Below, piece by piece: positions 23,401 through 36,309 of a stretch of DNA of 64,000 nt. Position 1 is the first letter of the stretch. Each line of letters begins with the position of its first letter. This DNA is from Cercis canadensis (lineage: Eukaryota; Streptophyta; Magnoliopsida; Fabales; Fabaceae). The notes beneath the pieces were generated by a model. The model was not told the origin of the DNA, did not search any database, and saw nothing but the letters and a program-made list of their open reading frames with translations. Both the position numbers and the translations under genes were made by a program. The stretch is taken from positions 1 to 64,000 of the forward strand of contig QAOA01002234.1 in NCBI GenBank assembly GCA_003255065.1. Reading direction: 5' to 3'.

Positions 23401-24802
23401 TATTAATGGGGATATAATTGTCTCAAAAATTTCAAAAATAACTTGCCGGTCATGAAGGAAATCAGCTTTCGCATGAGACTTTTCTAAAATGACTTCAAAA
23501 GATAAGCTAAAAATAACTTTTTGAGGATTAATAAGCTACTTATATAAGCTTATCCAAATACCATTTTTTTTTTTTTTACATAAAAACACTTATACTAATA
23601 GAAAAGTTCTAATAAGTTGTAAGCTATGTTATCCAAACGGAACCTTAGTCATTTTAGCTTTTGCTCTCCCAAACAAAATTTTCTAGTTCTGCCCCTGGAT
23701 TAGGGTGTAACCTGCCAAAACAAAAGTTCATGAGAAAAATTACAATTAAAATAATAAGATTAGGATGGATAAGTACAATTTTTATTTTTTAAAAAAAAAA
23801 AAAAAAACTTAAACTGCTTGCTTTCTTCATTTTCACTACTAAACCAATATGTTCAAGGACTAAAAATATACAAAACATTAAATGTCAATTAACCCTATGT
23901 TTTTTTTTTTTTTTTGGTTTTTTCTTGTTGGGGTGGGGGGATTTATAATTCTTATCCATTGGCAATGGATCAGAAAGTTCAATGAGAGAAATGTCACTTA
24001 AAAAGATTATGATTTATGACTATTTGAAGCATGAGTCTATGCTTATCAATAGGAGGAGTTTAGCTTTCACCAGTTTCTTTCCATTTATTCTGGTTGGAAG
24101 AAAGTAGTGGTGTGAAAAGAGTATAACGTGTATGAAAAATTCCCATGATTACGTGTCTTGCATTTAGGGGGCCAAGTATGTCATTGTAATCAATCTGATG
24201 TGGATCTCAAGTTAATGGACTCCACGTATTCTAATCCATTTGTCTCTCTCGGGCGCTTCAAATTTGAGATACTAAAAAGACTTTAAATTCGCTACGTAAA
24301 AGTTGACTCAAAAATATTTTTATAATTAAAATGTAAAAAAAAATAAAAATTGAAACAACATTTTGTAAATTCAAACAAAATGGGTCAAGGTTGATGTTTC
24401 CTTATGTTACTTTGTTTTGTTTTGTGAAAAGGGGGATTTTGGATTTAGATTTGGTCTCTTTCTTTTTGTCAGGGTTGGCCAGAAAAAAGATAAAGAACAA
24501 GAGACATTTTCAACTAATATCAATCTACATAAATCTTTGAAAAGAAAAAAAAAAATACAAGAGAGGAAAAAGAGGACAAACATAAATGAAGAAAAGAATT
24601 TAAAAAATATAGTAGAATATGACTTTTTCTCTTTTTATTTTGGATCAAATGAGCTAAGGAAAATGGAAATTGAGAAAGGAAGAAAATTAAAAAAAAAATC
24701 CTTTTCTTTTTTTATTTGCAGTTAAATAGAAGGAAATTAGAAGGAAAGTTATTTATAAATTGTAGAAAGAAAAAAGAAATCTTTATCAATGTCATATTCA
24801 TA

Positions 24803-25015
24803 TGGAGGTTTCTTAGATACTTTTCATATTTATGTAGTATGTCATACTATATGAAATTAGTCAATATGAGAATGACATGTGTACAAATTAATTATTTTTA
24901 AATTTATTTGAGAAAATAAAATAAATTATATTTATATTTAATAAAATATAAAAATTAGGCGTGCTTGCCACATCAATGTAATATAGCATACTCATGTAGT
25001 ATTATAGAATCCTCG
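24803..25015. mobile_element. MITE-like element, family A, copy 2
   Basis: Begins GGAGGTTTCTTAGATAC and ends CATGTAGTATTATAGAATCC, with AT-rich sequence between. Matches the element at 1975-2210. Sequence from 25015 to 26040 contains no recognised gene. Confidence 0.55.
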
Positions 25016-26039
25016 TATTCATATATACTTCAAAGTGAACCCTTTCTAAAATAACTTTTGTCTTCCAAAAATGCTGCCAATAATGTAAATAGAGACAATT
25101 ATCTCATCATTTTCTATTTACTATACTTCACTTTCTTCTTAATATCAAATTATTAGATTTTGTCCTTAGTCCCCAGGGGTCTCTCATATATAGTTGAAGA
25201 GTAATAATATTTAGCTAAAAAATTAATATAATTGCGTCCTAATTCATATGTGATTGTTGAATGAAATAAAGTGATAGATGTCATGTATGACTATAAGTTC
25301 ACATCATTCTAACAATTAAACTATAGCTTTCTAGCATTTTTCATGTTTGAATATTGAGTATTTTATTATAAAAATTTCATATTCAAATTTTATTGAGATT
25401 TGACGAAGAAAATTTATAGGAGAGCATATATTATTCATTCATTGGGGGAAAAAGATTCTCTCCTCTCAAATTCATTTTTCTTGTTTCATACTTTACTTAA
25501 ATGAAATGTCACTTTTGCCATATATATATATATATATATTCAATAATGCTAAAATACACTTTAGGTCTCTATACATTTTTTATTCCTCCCTTGGAGGTTT
25601 CAATTGCTTCAATTGGCTCTTAAAAAGTTACAATTTTACATTTAGGTTCAAAAATTAACTGTCGTCATCAAACAAACAGAAGATGCTGATGTTGATTATA
25701 AAATTTAATTACTTTAATTTTATTTTTTTTAATGACATAGCAACACTAATGTTAAACCACATGGCACATTTAATGATGTGGCATACCGAGTCAGCATTTT
25801 GGGACCCATTGTGAAAAAAAATTACAATTTTTTTTTTTAAATCAGACAATTGACGTGGCACTTTCAAGCTAGGAACAAGCAACGAATAAAACAAAAAAGG
25901 GGCAAAAAGGATTTTACCTTTTTTAAAATCAATACTTTTTTATGGTAAGAACTGGAATTCATTAAAACAAGCAACAAGAGTAAAACAAAGCACAAAAAAC
26001 CTGACCTAGAATAGTCATCCATTAGAATTCAAGGGCAAT

Positions 26040-26470
26040 GAGAAGAAAGAAAATGAGTAAATATGTTTATCCATTTGTTTGAGAGTTTAAGATTAAAAAA
26101 GAAAAAGAAACCAAGAGATAACTTCAAATCCTCACACTCATTTTTTGCCTTTACTTTTGTGTTCTTCTAATTTGAGGAGTTTGAAAAAGAAAAAAAAAAA
26201 ATAGTTTACTTTTATACCTCTATTTATTTCTTCAAATTCTTTTTCAAACACTATTTAAATAATATTATTAAATATATTTACTTTATAAATAAGGAATAAA
26301 TTTATAAAATTATAAATTTTTATTTCTTTCATTTCCTCTCTTTTTGCTCATTTTAATCATGCAAACAAAAGAAAAGAAAACCCCTCTCTTTTTCTTCCCT
26401 TCCTTTCTCTCTCTTTTCTCTCCTCTCATTTCCTTTCTTCTCACTTCAAACTCCCAAACAGAGCCTAAAT
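26040..26470. mobile_element. MITE-like family B, third copy
   Basis: Starts AGTAAATATGTTTATCCATTTG and ends CACTTCAAACTCCCAAACAGAGCC. It is the same family as the pair at 2720-3560. The overlapping 61-67-codon frames on either strand reflect its pyrimidine-rich strand and are not genes. Confidence 0.6.
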
Positions 26471-26539
26471 CAATCGACCTAGAAATAACTATTCTGGGAA
26501 ACAGACTGCCCATGAAATCAAATGACTAAAGTAGTGGTC

Positions 26540-27560
26540 ACAAAATCAAGGCAACTGCACATCCATTAGCTTCTCAGACCACTTGGTGGATCTCACTGAC
26601 AAATGCTCTGCATCAAGTGCCAGCATTTTTCAATAAGAGGACCAAAGTTAAGGTTATTAGACCCTGTACCGACACAAGGGAAACAACAATGGTAGAGTCT
26701 AATTCTATGGAAAGCTTGGTGATCCATTCCAAACAGCAATCTAAAGTCCTTCTACACAAACTCCTTTCTTCTATATTTTCAGACAAAGAGAATTAATATA
26801 GGATCTATTCAAAGCTTCCACCTGTCTGAGAATGATGCACAGGAGAAGTAGTGGCTAAAGCCCAGAAATCCATATGGCCAGGGGAAACAACAACTTTTTC
26901 CACAGAACTCACTCTCATTCACCCATATGAACCATCCCACCTTTTCACCGAGCATTTTCTGCAAGATGTTGCAAATACCGTGATGCCATTGCAAAATTCA
27001 CTTGGTAAGCCAAATTATTTATGTTTTCTTGACACGAAAGCAATAGCTCTATGCAGCCTGACTAGCATATGTTCACTCCCCAGTAATGATTACTCAACCT
27101 TTTCTTTAGCTTGACACCAATGGTAAGAACTCCTAGAGCACCAAGATATCACACCCAATGCAGACAGGTCACATGACTTTTCCTTCATGCAAGCACTTCC
27201 CTGGGAATTCTCATTAGCGTGTAGACTCTTCTTTCCCTTCCTAATAACTTCTGCTTAAGAATATCTATCATTTCTTTCCAGACCAGCTACTACCACTTAT
27301 TAGGTTTGCAGTTGAAGTGAATGCTCATTAAAGCAGTCTAGTGGTAGTGCACTCATCGTCATCAGAAAATAGCTTGAAAATCTTTGTGGCGAAAGGAGCC
27401 TTCCTTGCAAAACCAGCCTTATAAATCAAACAAGAAGCTAGACGGATTGCAGATAATGCCCAGCGCTAGTCATTTAGTCCACAATTTCACCACTCTCAAA
27501 AATGAATTCGATGTGGTCAACATGCCTATCTAGGGAAGACATGTAGTTGTCTCAATAATT
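26540..27560 (-). pseudogene. Unidentified degenerate coding-like region
   Basis: Base composition is less AT-rich than its surroundings, and several minus-strand stretches read like protein but in shifting frames: near 26600 KMLALDAEHLSVRSTKWSEK, near 27400 SAIRLASCLIYKAGFARKAP followed by FATKIFKLFSDDDECTTTRL, and near 27150 KKSLHANENSQGSACMKEKS. No single frame stays open beyond about 60 codons. I cannot name the family. It may be a decayed gene or a gene fragment carried by an element; it could also be non-coding. Confidence 0.3.
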
Positions 27561-27589
27561 ATGCTATGCCCATTTTGCACTGCACTTGA

Positions 27590-27995
27590 AAACCAATAAA
27601 AAACAAGGTCAGCAGAATCTCAATAAAGAAACAGCCACTTTTAGCTCTAGAATATTTCAGATGAAGACTTAGCTTCCAGTCCATTTTGTCACCATCTAGT
27701 TCTTACTCAAGGTATATCCAAGATTTTCTCCTGTTAAGATGCATTATAAATATGCACGACTTAAGTTCCATGCAAGTAAAGTCTTTTACTTTGTTTACTC
27801 ATTTTACCAGACTTCTAAAGAACAGAAGCTTCTTTGCCTTATTATTCTCATCTTTTTCGAGAAGAACACAGAATTATTTCATTACGTTACAGCATTTGAG
27901 AGGCATCATTGTCTTTCATTTTCTTCAACAATAGTGACGCCATTGTGCTATCCAAGTCCTCTGACCCAATAGAAACCAGCATTTCCAAAGCATTT
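27590..27995 (-). pseudogene. Relic of an additional PPR 3' end, copy A
   Basis: On the minus strand the segment 27820-27910 resembles the C-terminal end of the PPR genes here (LLEKDENNKA, AVTYEII in broken frame). It lies downstream of the broken PPR gene, and a parallel relic lies downstream of the intact gene at 36050-36260. Flanking sequence 27625-27790 also recurs at 30045-30210. The arrangement points to several rounds of tandem duplication in this cluster. Confidence 0.55.
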
Positions 27996-28046
27996 ATACA
28001 AATTCAACATTAATAAAAATGTAACTTAATTTCGAAATAATGTATC

Positions 28047-29892
28047 TCACCTTGTTTGATCACTATACAGACCTCTAGCAATCATTTCATGAAGAAGCTT
28101 CTTTGCCTTATCATTCTCATTTTTCTCTAGAAGAGCTCGAATAATTATTTCGTAAGTTACAGAATTAGGAAGACAACCATTGTCTTCCATTTTTGAAAGC
28201 AAGGCCATGGCATCATTAATCAAGCCCTCGCTACAAAGCCCATTAACCATAACATTATATGTCTTGACATCCAGACGAAAGCCTCTAACTAAAAGATGCT
28301 GAAAAATCTCTTGAGCAGTCTTAAGTCTTCCACCTTTGCACAAAGAATCAATGATTATAGTGTATGTGAAAACATCAAGCTTCATTCCTTGGTCAACAAT
28401 CTGCTGAAATAATGCAACTGCCCTGTCAAGATGATTGTTTTTGCAAAGAGCATGTAATAAGATATTGTAGGTAACTAAATCAGGAGGTTGACCCCTATCA
28501 CGCATCTCATCAACAAGCTCCCACACATAAGAGATTCTCCCACACTTGCACAAGCTATCAATAAGAGAATTGTATGTTACGGTATCAGGAACCAAATTTT
28601 TCTGACGCATTCCTTTGAAGAGACTCATGGCTTCATCCACCATTTTAACCTTACAGTATCCACTAATCAAGGTGTTATAAGAGATAACGTTAGGCGCCAA
28701 ACCTCTTTCAGTATCCTATTAAACACTTCTTTTGCCTTATTCACATTACTGATTAAGCAATAGCCATCCATTAAAGCATTCAAAGTGACAACATTTGGTT
28801 CCTGTCCTTTCTTTATCATCATATCCAACACATCTTCAGCTTCTATGACCCTTCCATCTTTACATAGTGCATCAACCAGAATAGTGAGGGTCTATACATC
28901 TGGATTGATATTTTTCTGAAGCATTTCAGTTAGCAATCTTTCAGCTTCTTGCAAGTTGCCAACACTTGAAAAACCTTGAATTAGAGAATTATATATAAGA
29001 ACATTAGGAGAAATTCCCTTAGCAATCATTTCAGAATAGAAATCATGCGCCTCATCTACAAGTCCATCTTTGCATAGGCTGTCAATGATATTGCTGTAAA
29101 TTACTAAATTAGGATTAACTACTCGCCCCTCCATCTTTCGCAGCAATATAACAGCACTTCTTGTGTTTCCTGTTTTACATAGCCCATTGATCAAGGTCCC
29201 ATAACTAACAACATCAAAATGAAATCCTTTCGCCACTATGTCATCATGGAATTCCAGTGCTTTCCTTATCTTGCCAATAATACATATCCCTTTCATAAGT
29301 GTTGTCAAAGTTATCATATTTGGTTCATAACCACACTTAAAAACCTTCCCAAGTCCAGAGAAAGCAAAACCCATGTGACCCACATGGCAGTAACAATTGA
29401 TCAAGATGCTCAAAGTAACCAGCGAAGGGTTGATTCCCCTTAACTCCATTCTTCTATAAAGAGAAATAGCAGTGGGATACTCTTTCATCTTCACAATTGA
29501 TCCTAAAATCTAGGTTAATTCAAAGCATGGGTCTCTGACAGTGGATGATTGAGGACGCATATTATCCAACACGCGACTAAATGAAGCTATGACATCATCA
29601 ACATTGTCAAACCCAGAAACTGTCTCAACATTTCGGGGTTGTAATTGCAATTTGGAATTTCTATATAACCTCACAGTTTGAGAATTGGACAAACAAGCGA
29701 AGAAGGTAGATGCTGAAAGAAAGGTAGAAAATTTGGGAATGGCATACCTTATACTGAGCATCTTCACGTCGTTCCTCAATTGTATAAGGATTGCCGTAAC
29801 TTGCTGCACGAAGCCGAGCCTAGACGAAACTGGCATGCCGTCCAAATTGCAGCAAAGAGGAAATAGGTTAGGGATGCGTAAAGGAACGACAT
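28047..29892 (-). pseudogene. Broken restorer-of-fertility-like PPR gene (copy A)
   Basis: This copy is collinear with the intact PPR gene at 36310-38232. The homologous ATG is at 29890-29892 (MSFLYAS). Lesions seen by comparison: a frame change in the targeting sequence near 29845; a TAG at 29510-29512 replacing a lysine after FEL; a TAG at 28892-28894 in NINPDV/T replacing histidine; and a one-base deletion near 28711 (TCAGTATCC against TCAGTCATCC in the intact copy). Between lesions the PPR repeats are well kept, so inactivation seems recent. The last segment (28047-28700, beginning at a non-ATG codon) holds about six repeats and ends SDQTR, six residues longer than the intact copy. The three long open pieces should not be annotated as separate proteins. 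Confidence 0.9.
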
Positions 29893-30044
29893 CGTTCTGG
29901 CACTCACAAACAATTATTAGCTATTAATAATAATTAAAACAACGTCGTTTTAAATGCTGTTGCCCTCTTTCCAGACTTGCCTCGAGTTAAACGCCACATG
30001 AGCCCAAAAGGTATATAGTTTGGTAGTAATGATTTAATAGATTC

Positions 30045-30215
30045 ATTTAATTAAGAAACAGCCATTTTTAGCTCTAGAATATTGCAGAAGAAGACTAAGC
30101 TTCCAATCCATTTTGTCACCATCTGGTTCTTATTGAATGTATCCAAGATTTTCTCTTGTTAAGATGCATTATAAATATACACTACTTTGGTTCCATTCTA
30201 TATCTGCACTGATAC
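30045..30215. repeat. Third copy of PPR-flanking sequence
   Basis: TTTTAGCTCTAGAATATTGCAGA...CCATTTTGTCACCATCTGGTTCTTA...AAGATGCATTATAAATA matches 27633-27770 with few changes. This places matching flanks on both sides of the broken PPR gene. Confidence 0.75.
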
Positions 30216-30602
30216 TACAGGATCCTTTCTCATGCTGCCTTTCCGAAATATTAGGTGGTGTTTGGTACATGAATATGTTTTTTTTGGTTCTTCAAAAACA
30301 TTATTTTTAAAAATTTGTTCTTGCAAATTTTGTTCTTAAGAATATTATAATTTATGTTTAGTTGACGGTAAACATTCATGAAAAAGTTGAATATTTATTC
30401 ATGAAAATCTTACTTTTTTCATGTTTGGTTTAAATGTTACTTTCTTGAAAATTTAGGTTATTTTTTTCAAAAATATCCTTATTTAAATTTGGATGAATAA
30501 AAAATAAATTATTATTATATATCATTTTTATTGTAAGACCCACATATAACAAGTAATATATAAAAAAAAAAAAAAAAATTACACACAAAGTGGAAAAAAT
30601 AA

Positions 30603-30917
<315 letters not shown>

Positions 30918-31395
30918 GTAGGTGCCAAATTTTTTGGTTCCTATTTCAGGACTTTTAGCCCGGTAGAATTTGGTACATGCAGTTTTGCACTTTGTATGCA
31001 AACAAGTTTGTCAACTACTAAAATTGTGATGACAAAAGCACACAAAACACTCAATAACGATTAGACTCCAAAATCAATTTTAATATTGCAATACATAGAC
31101 CATAAAATCAATAGAAAATGCCAGAAGCTCTAATACAACAAAGGAAATGCATCAAAATAGTAAAATAACATCATTTGCAAACTCAAAAAGTCATAATTGT
31201 GGCATCACAGCCAATATCAAAATAAATCTATTACAAAATAAAAACAGCACCATGAAGTTTAGGAATCAGGATTTTGAGCCAATATATGTGCCACCAACTG
31301 CTCTTTGTGTACAGGATCCACCACTGACATGAAAAAATCTGTTATATCGCTATCCTTACATAATATCAAACCAGGTCAAATCCTTTTTTCAGTAG

Positions 31396-34016
31396 TTAGA
31401 CCTTGTATCTTGAGAACTCTTCAAAAATTGACATTCTCCTTTTACTTCCCTTGGCTTCATGCTTAAAACAAGCAGTTAGGTCTTTAATATTCTCACCATT
31501 TTTCTCATAAACATGACCAAACCTGTCAATGCAGGAAAAGAATAGCCACAAGGAAAAGAATGATCAAAATTCCTTAGTAGTAGTGGGTTTTGAAACTTCA
31601 AATAGTAATGGCAGTTACACAAACCATTACAGCATAAAATCTAAGGAGACTCTTGTGAGAGAGACAGTTTTGTTGGTTGCTAAATCAAGTGGATAGCCAC
31701 ACAGTAAAATATGTGCATGGTACAAGTGGAACAAGCCAAATTAGAAAGCAAACTAGGCATTGCTTTCTGCGATATATTCAAAAACCACTGTCTAAACAGG
31801 GTGAACCATTGGATTACTAGCTCAAAAAAATTTAACCCCACATGATGTCTCTACTTTATTTAATCAAATTAATAAACTAGAACAACTTTCCTGGTTGGTT
31901 AACCACAAGGAATTACTGTGTGTGATCGTGCTTGAGGTGCCACCTCTCAAAGAGGATCATGCATAACCCTAGACACTATTTGCGCATCAAGGAAATGAAG
32001 TGCGGGAGGAAAATAGAGAGGGTTTAATGGGAAAGAAAGGAAGATGATGCGTATAAAATGGGATTATGAACAAGCCAAGGGTTCAGAGTCTAGTTACTTC
32101 CTAGCTAGCAAGTAGCAACGATTAATTATCAACAGTTAATTATCAACTACTAAAACTTATCCAATTTGCAAACTGGGATGAAGTCCCACTCTGCTGTTTC
32201 AATAGGTGAAACAACGCCTTAATCATAGAGATTATTTTCCACCATCAAGCACTCAGTCAATCGTAGACCAACAATGTCAAAGGATTTAGCACAGTAATAT
32301 AACTTATATTTTTCTTGCATAGATAAAGAAAAATTCATCAGGGAAACAAAACACTAGAAAATTCAACATAATTCTTCTCTTTTTGGCAGCACTAAATATT
32401 ATTATTAACAAGTCAAGGTTCGTCCATTCATATTATTGAAATTGAAAAAGAAAAGGTTCATTTGCTGACGGCTAAACCAACTAGGAACAGTAACTCATAT
32501 TGGAGAAAAAGAGATGCTCAAAATTAGAAAGAAAAGAAGACCTTGAGCCTCAGCACTCAGCAGTGAGCAATTTAGAGCAGTTTGAGTAGGACTAAAAGAT
32601 ACCCAAAACTACATCAATCAGTCATTTCATTTGGTCAAGAGAGTCTCCTTTATCTATAAAACCAAAAAAGAAAAATTCCATCATCACATTCACCCAGTTC
32701 TTAACAAGTCGCCTAAACTCCCAATCACACAAACTTCCCCTGTTCATTTTTCTTACTATGCCTCAAACAACTCAAGACTACTTCTACCTTAACCTGCAAG
32801 TAGCAGTAGCATAAAGCTATAGACTTGGTAGCAGAGAGAATCAGATTTGGGAGGGCAACATCCTATAAAAGACTAGCAGAGACCCAGAAGAGAAAACATA
32901 CATATACATATACTGATATATATATATATATATATTAGGATTTTTATCAGCAGACATGCATATATATTTATAAAATGGAAAAAAAAAAAAAAAAAAAAAA
33001 CGACCAAAGCCTAACAAAAAATGTTTGAGCCCAGTTCACCATCACATCTATACTGAGCCGAGAAGGAGGTCCACCCAATCCACAACACAACTGTACTCAA
33101 ATATAATACTATTTCCTTTTAAACTTTTTCTTCCATTTTATAAATATCAAATCTTTTAATCAGTTGCTTTTAAATAATTAATGTACTCTGGAACCTTTTT
33201 TCTAATGGTCCAAACATGTCACTCAAAAAGCAGTAAAGGACTTTTGGAGAGGGATACTTTGTGTCCCTATAGCATTTCATAGAGACAACCAACAAACACT
33301 TGCCTCAACAGGTTTTCTTAAGGACACTGTTTGTTTGTTCTGATGGCCTAATTTTGGTAATTAATAAGCTATGCTATAATGGTGGAGTGGGTTTGCCTTT
33401 TCAGTTTTTATTTCACAGCAAATATACTCAAACAAATCACAAAAAGGATTCTAAAATGCTTAAGCATTCATTAAAGTAATGTTAAAGTAGATTTGATACA
33501 TGCATGAACTGATAGAATACAGCTTTTAACGGCGGTAAAGCCTCCATCAACCACCAAGTTGTGTCAATTAATATAAAGCGAATCATCACAAGCAAGAAAT
33601 AGAGCAGCATCTGCAATATGGCTAGCCTTCAGATTGGAAAAATCAGACCCAGTGGCTTCTAACCCTCGAGGAAAAAATCCAACATTCACCAAAAACACCA
33701 AAACGACTACTCAATTACACGAATCAGAAGCACGAAGCAGATGCACAAAAATTGCCTTAAAACTGTAACAGAGAAAAACAGTTTGGCCATAAAAGACTAG
33801 AAAGCATTCATGTACCTGGAAAATGGAGTGATTGAACCCAAGGGGAAGCCAGAGGCGGCGGTCGGATGTGAGGAATGGAGGCGGTGGTTGCTGAAGAGGG
33901 CAAAGGTCCCTCTTCTCCTGCGTAGCTGAGTTGTGGAGAGGCAAATGAGCATGAGTAGGGATTTTGGGGATGGGGACAGGGGCAAAAGAGACTTTTTACA
34001 TTTTAAAAAAGTTTCC
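31396..34016 (-). CDS. Possible two-exon gene, unknown protein of about 87 residues
   Basis: A candidate built from splice signals. Exon 1 (minus strand, ATG at 33952, ending at 33816) encodes an arginine- and serine-rich start (MLICLSTTQLRRRR) that looks like an organelle targeting sequence, and ends TTCCAG/GTACAT. A possible exon 2 is 31522-31396, after TTGACAG, reading FGHVYEKNGENIKDLTACFK then HEAKGSKRRMSIFEEFSRYKV and TAA. The phases match (AG joined to G gives arginine). The intron would be about 2.3 kb and contains the SDR fragment. Exon 1 recurs at 53951-54149, so it may instead be a duplicated 5' UTR exon. I recognise neither half; treat as a hypothesis. Confidence 0.25.
33510..33662 (-). 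pseudogene. Short-chain dehydrogenase (SDR) C-terminal fragment
   Basis: On the minus strand the frame reads LKASHIADAALFLACDDSLY, then IN, a TGA at 33564-33566, and HNLVVDGGFTAVKSC. This is the C-terminal end of plant secoisolariciresinol-dehydrogenase/ABA2-like SDR proteins, in which the stop position is normally a small residue before HNLVVDGG. The Rossmann NAD-binding start and catalytic YxxxK region are absent. A decayed fragment. Confidence 0.75.
33690..34016 (-). repeat. Duplicated 5'-exon-like segment, copy 1
   Basis: Matches 53736-54149 through the exon-like part and a donor site (TTCCAG/GTACAT here, TTCCAG/GTATGT there). Homology stops abruptly at 34016/54149. Sequence 34017-35340 beyond contains no recognised gene. 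Confidence 0.8.
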
Positions 34017-35354
34017 TATGTCATGGGAATCTAAGAATACCACCTCCCTCCATGGGAATTGTTTTGTGGAAACTTGCTCAAAAGTTGTTCCTAGGAATCC
34101 TATTTGCCTGGGAATGTTTTTTTGAAATCTTGTACCAAATATGGAAATTTTAGTTTCCCAAGTTGTGATTCCTAGGAAACTAAAAAAAATCCCTATACCA
34201 AACACCCCCTTACTCTTCTCAATTCTCATTTCAATTTGACTTGTATGCACCATATGTTTGCAAACATTTTCCAGCAACTTGGATCTGTCCTGAAACTGAA
34301 CATCATCAATATCCGCCATATATTTTTGAAACTACAACTCTTAATATAAAGATAATTTTTGACACAAAATGTTGCTGCAATCCATGCTACTATATAAATT
34401 ATAAAGCATGGATGGTTAAAAAGAAATTAACTTGAAAAATTACATAAACGTTTCTAAATTCTAGTTAATCAATCATTAATAGTAAAACAAATGAGAATTA
34501 ACCAATTTAATTTGGATATATTAACTATATTATATTCTATGTAATTAAGGATTTAAATTTGATTGACAACATAAAGAATTTCACACAAATAGTGAACCAT
34601 ATGCTGCCATGCACGAATTAAAAGTTTGTCAAAAAGTTTTACTGCATGTAAAATATCTTAATAACTGTAATTATATAACATTTCCCTGTTTGCTGATAGT
34701 GTATAAAGTTTTGCATAGGCAGTAAATCATACTTAAACGCTTTAATTTTTTTGTTGCTTCTTTTCCGGACAATATCCAACGTCAGGACCTCAGGTGTAGA
34801 TGAAATGGTAGCAACAAAAGGATATAACAAGTAAGAGCAAATTACAGTAAACCTTCTATGCAATTTTTAAAGAGCATCGAACTCCAATAAAAATATTCCT
34901 GTTTCTACAAAGAAAATACCAAAACAAACAAGTTAACAAGTATTATAACTATTAAGCACAAGTACCAGATGCCTGCCTATGTAGACCATATAACAAACAA
35001 CCAGAGGACAACAGGCACACTAACATTACCCAACAAGATAATCCATTGAAATGAAATCCTCCAAACTTCTGAATACATTGCAGAATGCAGAATAAGCATA
35101 TTTTAGACCACTTTCTGCTTGGTTTGTTGTATGATAAACAGATGATAATAACATAGAAAAGGCACTGCAATGGCAACCATTTGAAACACTTAACTCATAA
35201 GCAATAACAGAGAAGAATCTAAGAAATATAGAACAGATTTAGATACAATGCCAAAATAAATTTCAAAATGATTGTCATTGCTGGAACAGTCTGATTCATT
35301 TTTCTAAGGGTAGTAGTCAGATAATGTTCACTTGAAAATGGATTTCTCATCTCA

Positions 35355-35379
35355 AAAAAAAAAAAAAAAAAAAAAAAAA
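35355..35379. repeat. Poly(A) run and nearby telomere-like repeats
   Basis: An A run of about 25, and at 35608-35645 a series GGTTTAGGTTTAGGTTTAGG next to a second A run, similar to but not identical with the plant telomere unit TTTAGGG. Confidence 0.6.
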
Positions 35380-36049
35380 GAAAGAAAGAGTCACTTGCAC
35401 CAAATTCAAAATTTGCGGGTTGAAAAGCTCTATACCAATGAGTGACTGTCACCTGCTGGAACAAGTAGGCAAGTAGCCAATTAGCTCATTAATGCAGTTC
35501 CAATGGTGCAACCAAGATATGCGTATGTTTTACTTTTTTCCCAGCTAGCTGTAGAAAATTCGCATAAAATATATTGTAAAGGCAGGAAAAAAAAAAAAAA
35601 AAAAAGTTTAGGTTTCAGTTTCGGTTTAGGTTTAGGTTTAGGTTTTGCGTTAATAGAATACAGAGCAAAATGTCACTTTCTACTTGGTTCATTGTATTAT
35701 AAAAAGGTCATCATTTTACATTATAACTTTCATGAAAAGTCAATATTTTATACTTTTCAGATAGCAAAAACATGAATCCATGAACAATATTAAGCAACCT
35801 AAGAATTTATAAAGCACATTAGATTTACATTATGAACAAAGAAGGATAGTAGTCATATTTCAGATTCAAAAAATTAATTTGAAAAATTGTAGACTTAACA
35901 AAAAGAAATTCCTCAGCAAAAGTACGACTATAACATAATCCAAAAATTTTGACCCAAAAGAAACAAGTATCTGCCAACCATATATATAAATTCATCATAG
36001 ATAGAAGGGTAAATTAAATTGTAAGTGAAGTATTTTACCTTGTTTTCTC

Positions 36050-36262
36050 ATTTTACCACACATCTAGAGCAGAAGCTTCATTGCCTTATTATTCTCATCT
36101 TTTTCGAGAAGAACACAAAGAATTATTTCATAAGTTACAGCATTTGAGAGGCATCATTGTCTTCCCTTTTCTTCAACAACTGTAACGCCATTGTGCTATC
36201 CATGTCCTCTGACCAATAAACACCAGCATTTCCAAATCATTTATACAAATTCAATATTAATA
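36050..36262 (-). pseudogene. Relic of an additional PPR 3' end, copy B
   Basis: On the minus strand AVTYEIILCVLLEKDENNKA and MKLL can be read in one frame, matching the C-terminal PPR end (AVTYEIIIQALLEKNENDKA) of the gene just upstream. It begins where the older gene's 3' end would lie, so a vestigial PPR gene tail sits downstream of each PPR copy. Confidence 0.7.
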
Positions 36263-36309
36263 AAAAAGTAATTTAAATTGGAAATAATATATATCACCTT
36301 GTTTGATCA

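Noticed and set aside
24417-24901. 102- and 61-codon lysine-rich frames
   Set aside because: Composition reflects A-rich DNA; no domain, and no coding signal distinct from neighbouring repeats.
28047-29845. Three separate short PPR genes
   Set aside because: They are pieces of one gene split by two stop codons and a one-base deletion, as shown by comparison with the intact copy.
33996-34319. 107-codon minus-strand frame
   Set aside because: No domain; the sequence runs across the edge of a duplicated segment and an AT-rich repeat.
35608-35650. Interstitial telomere
   Set aside because: Only about four TTTAGG-like units, not the exact TTTAGGG repeat; too short.
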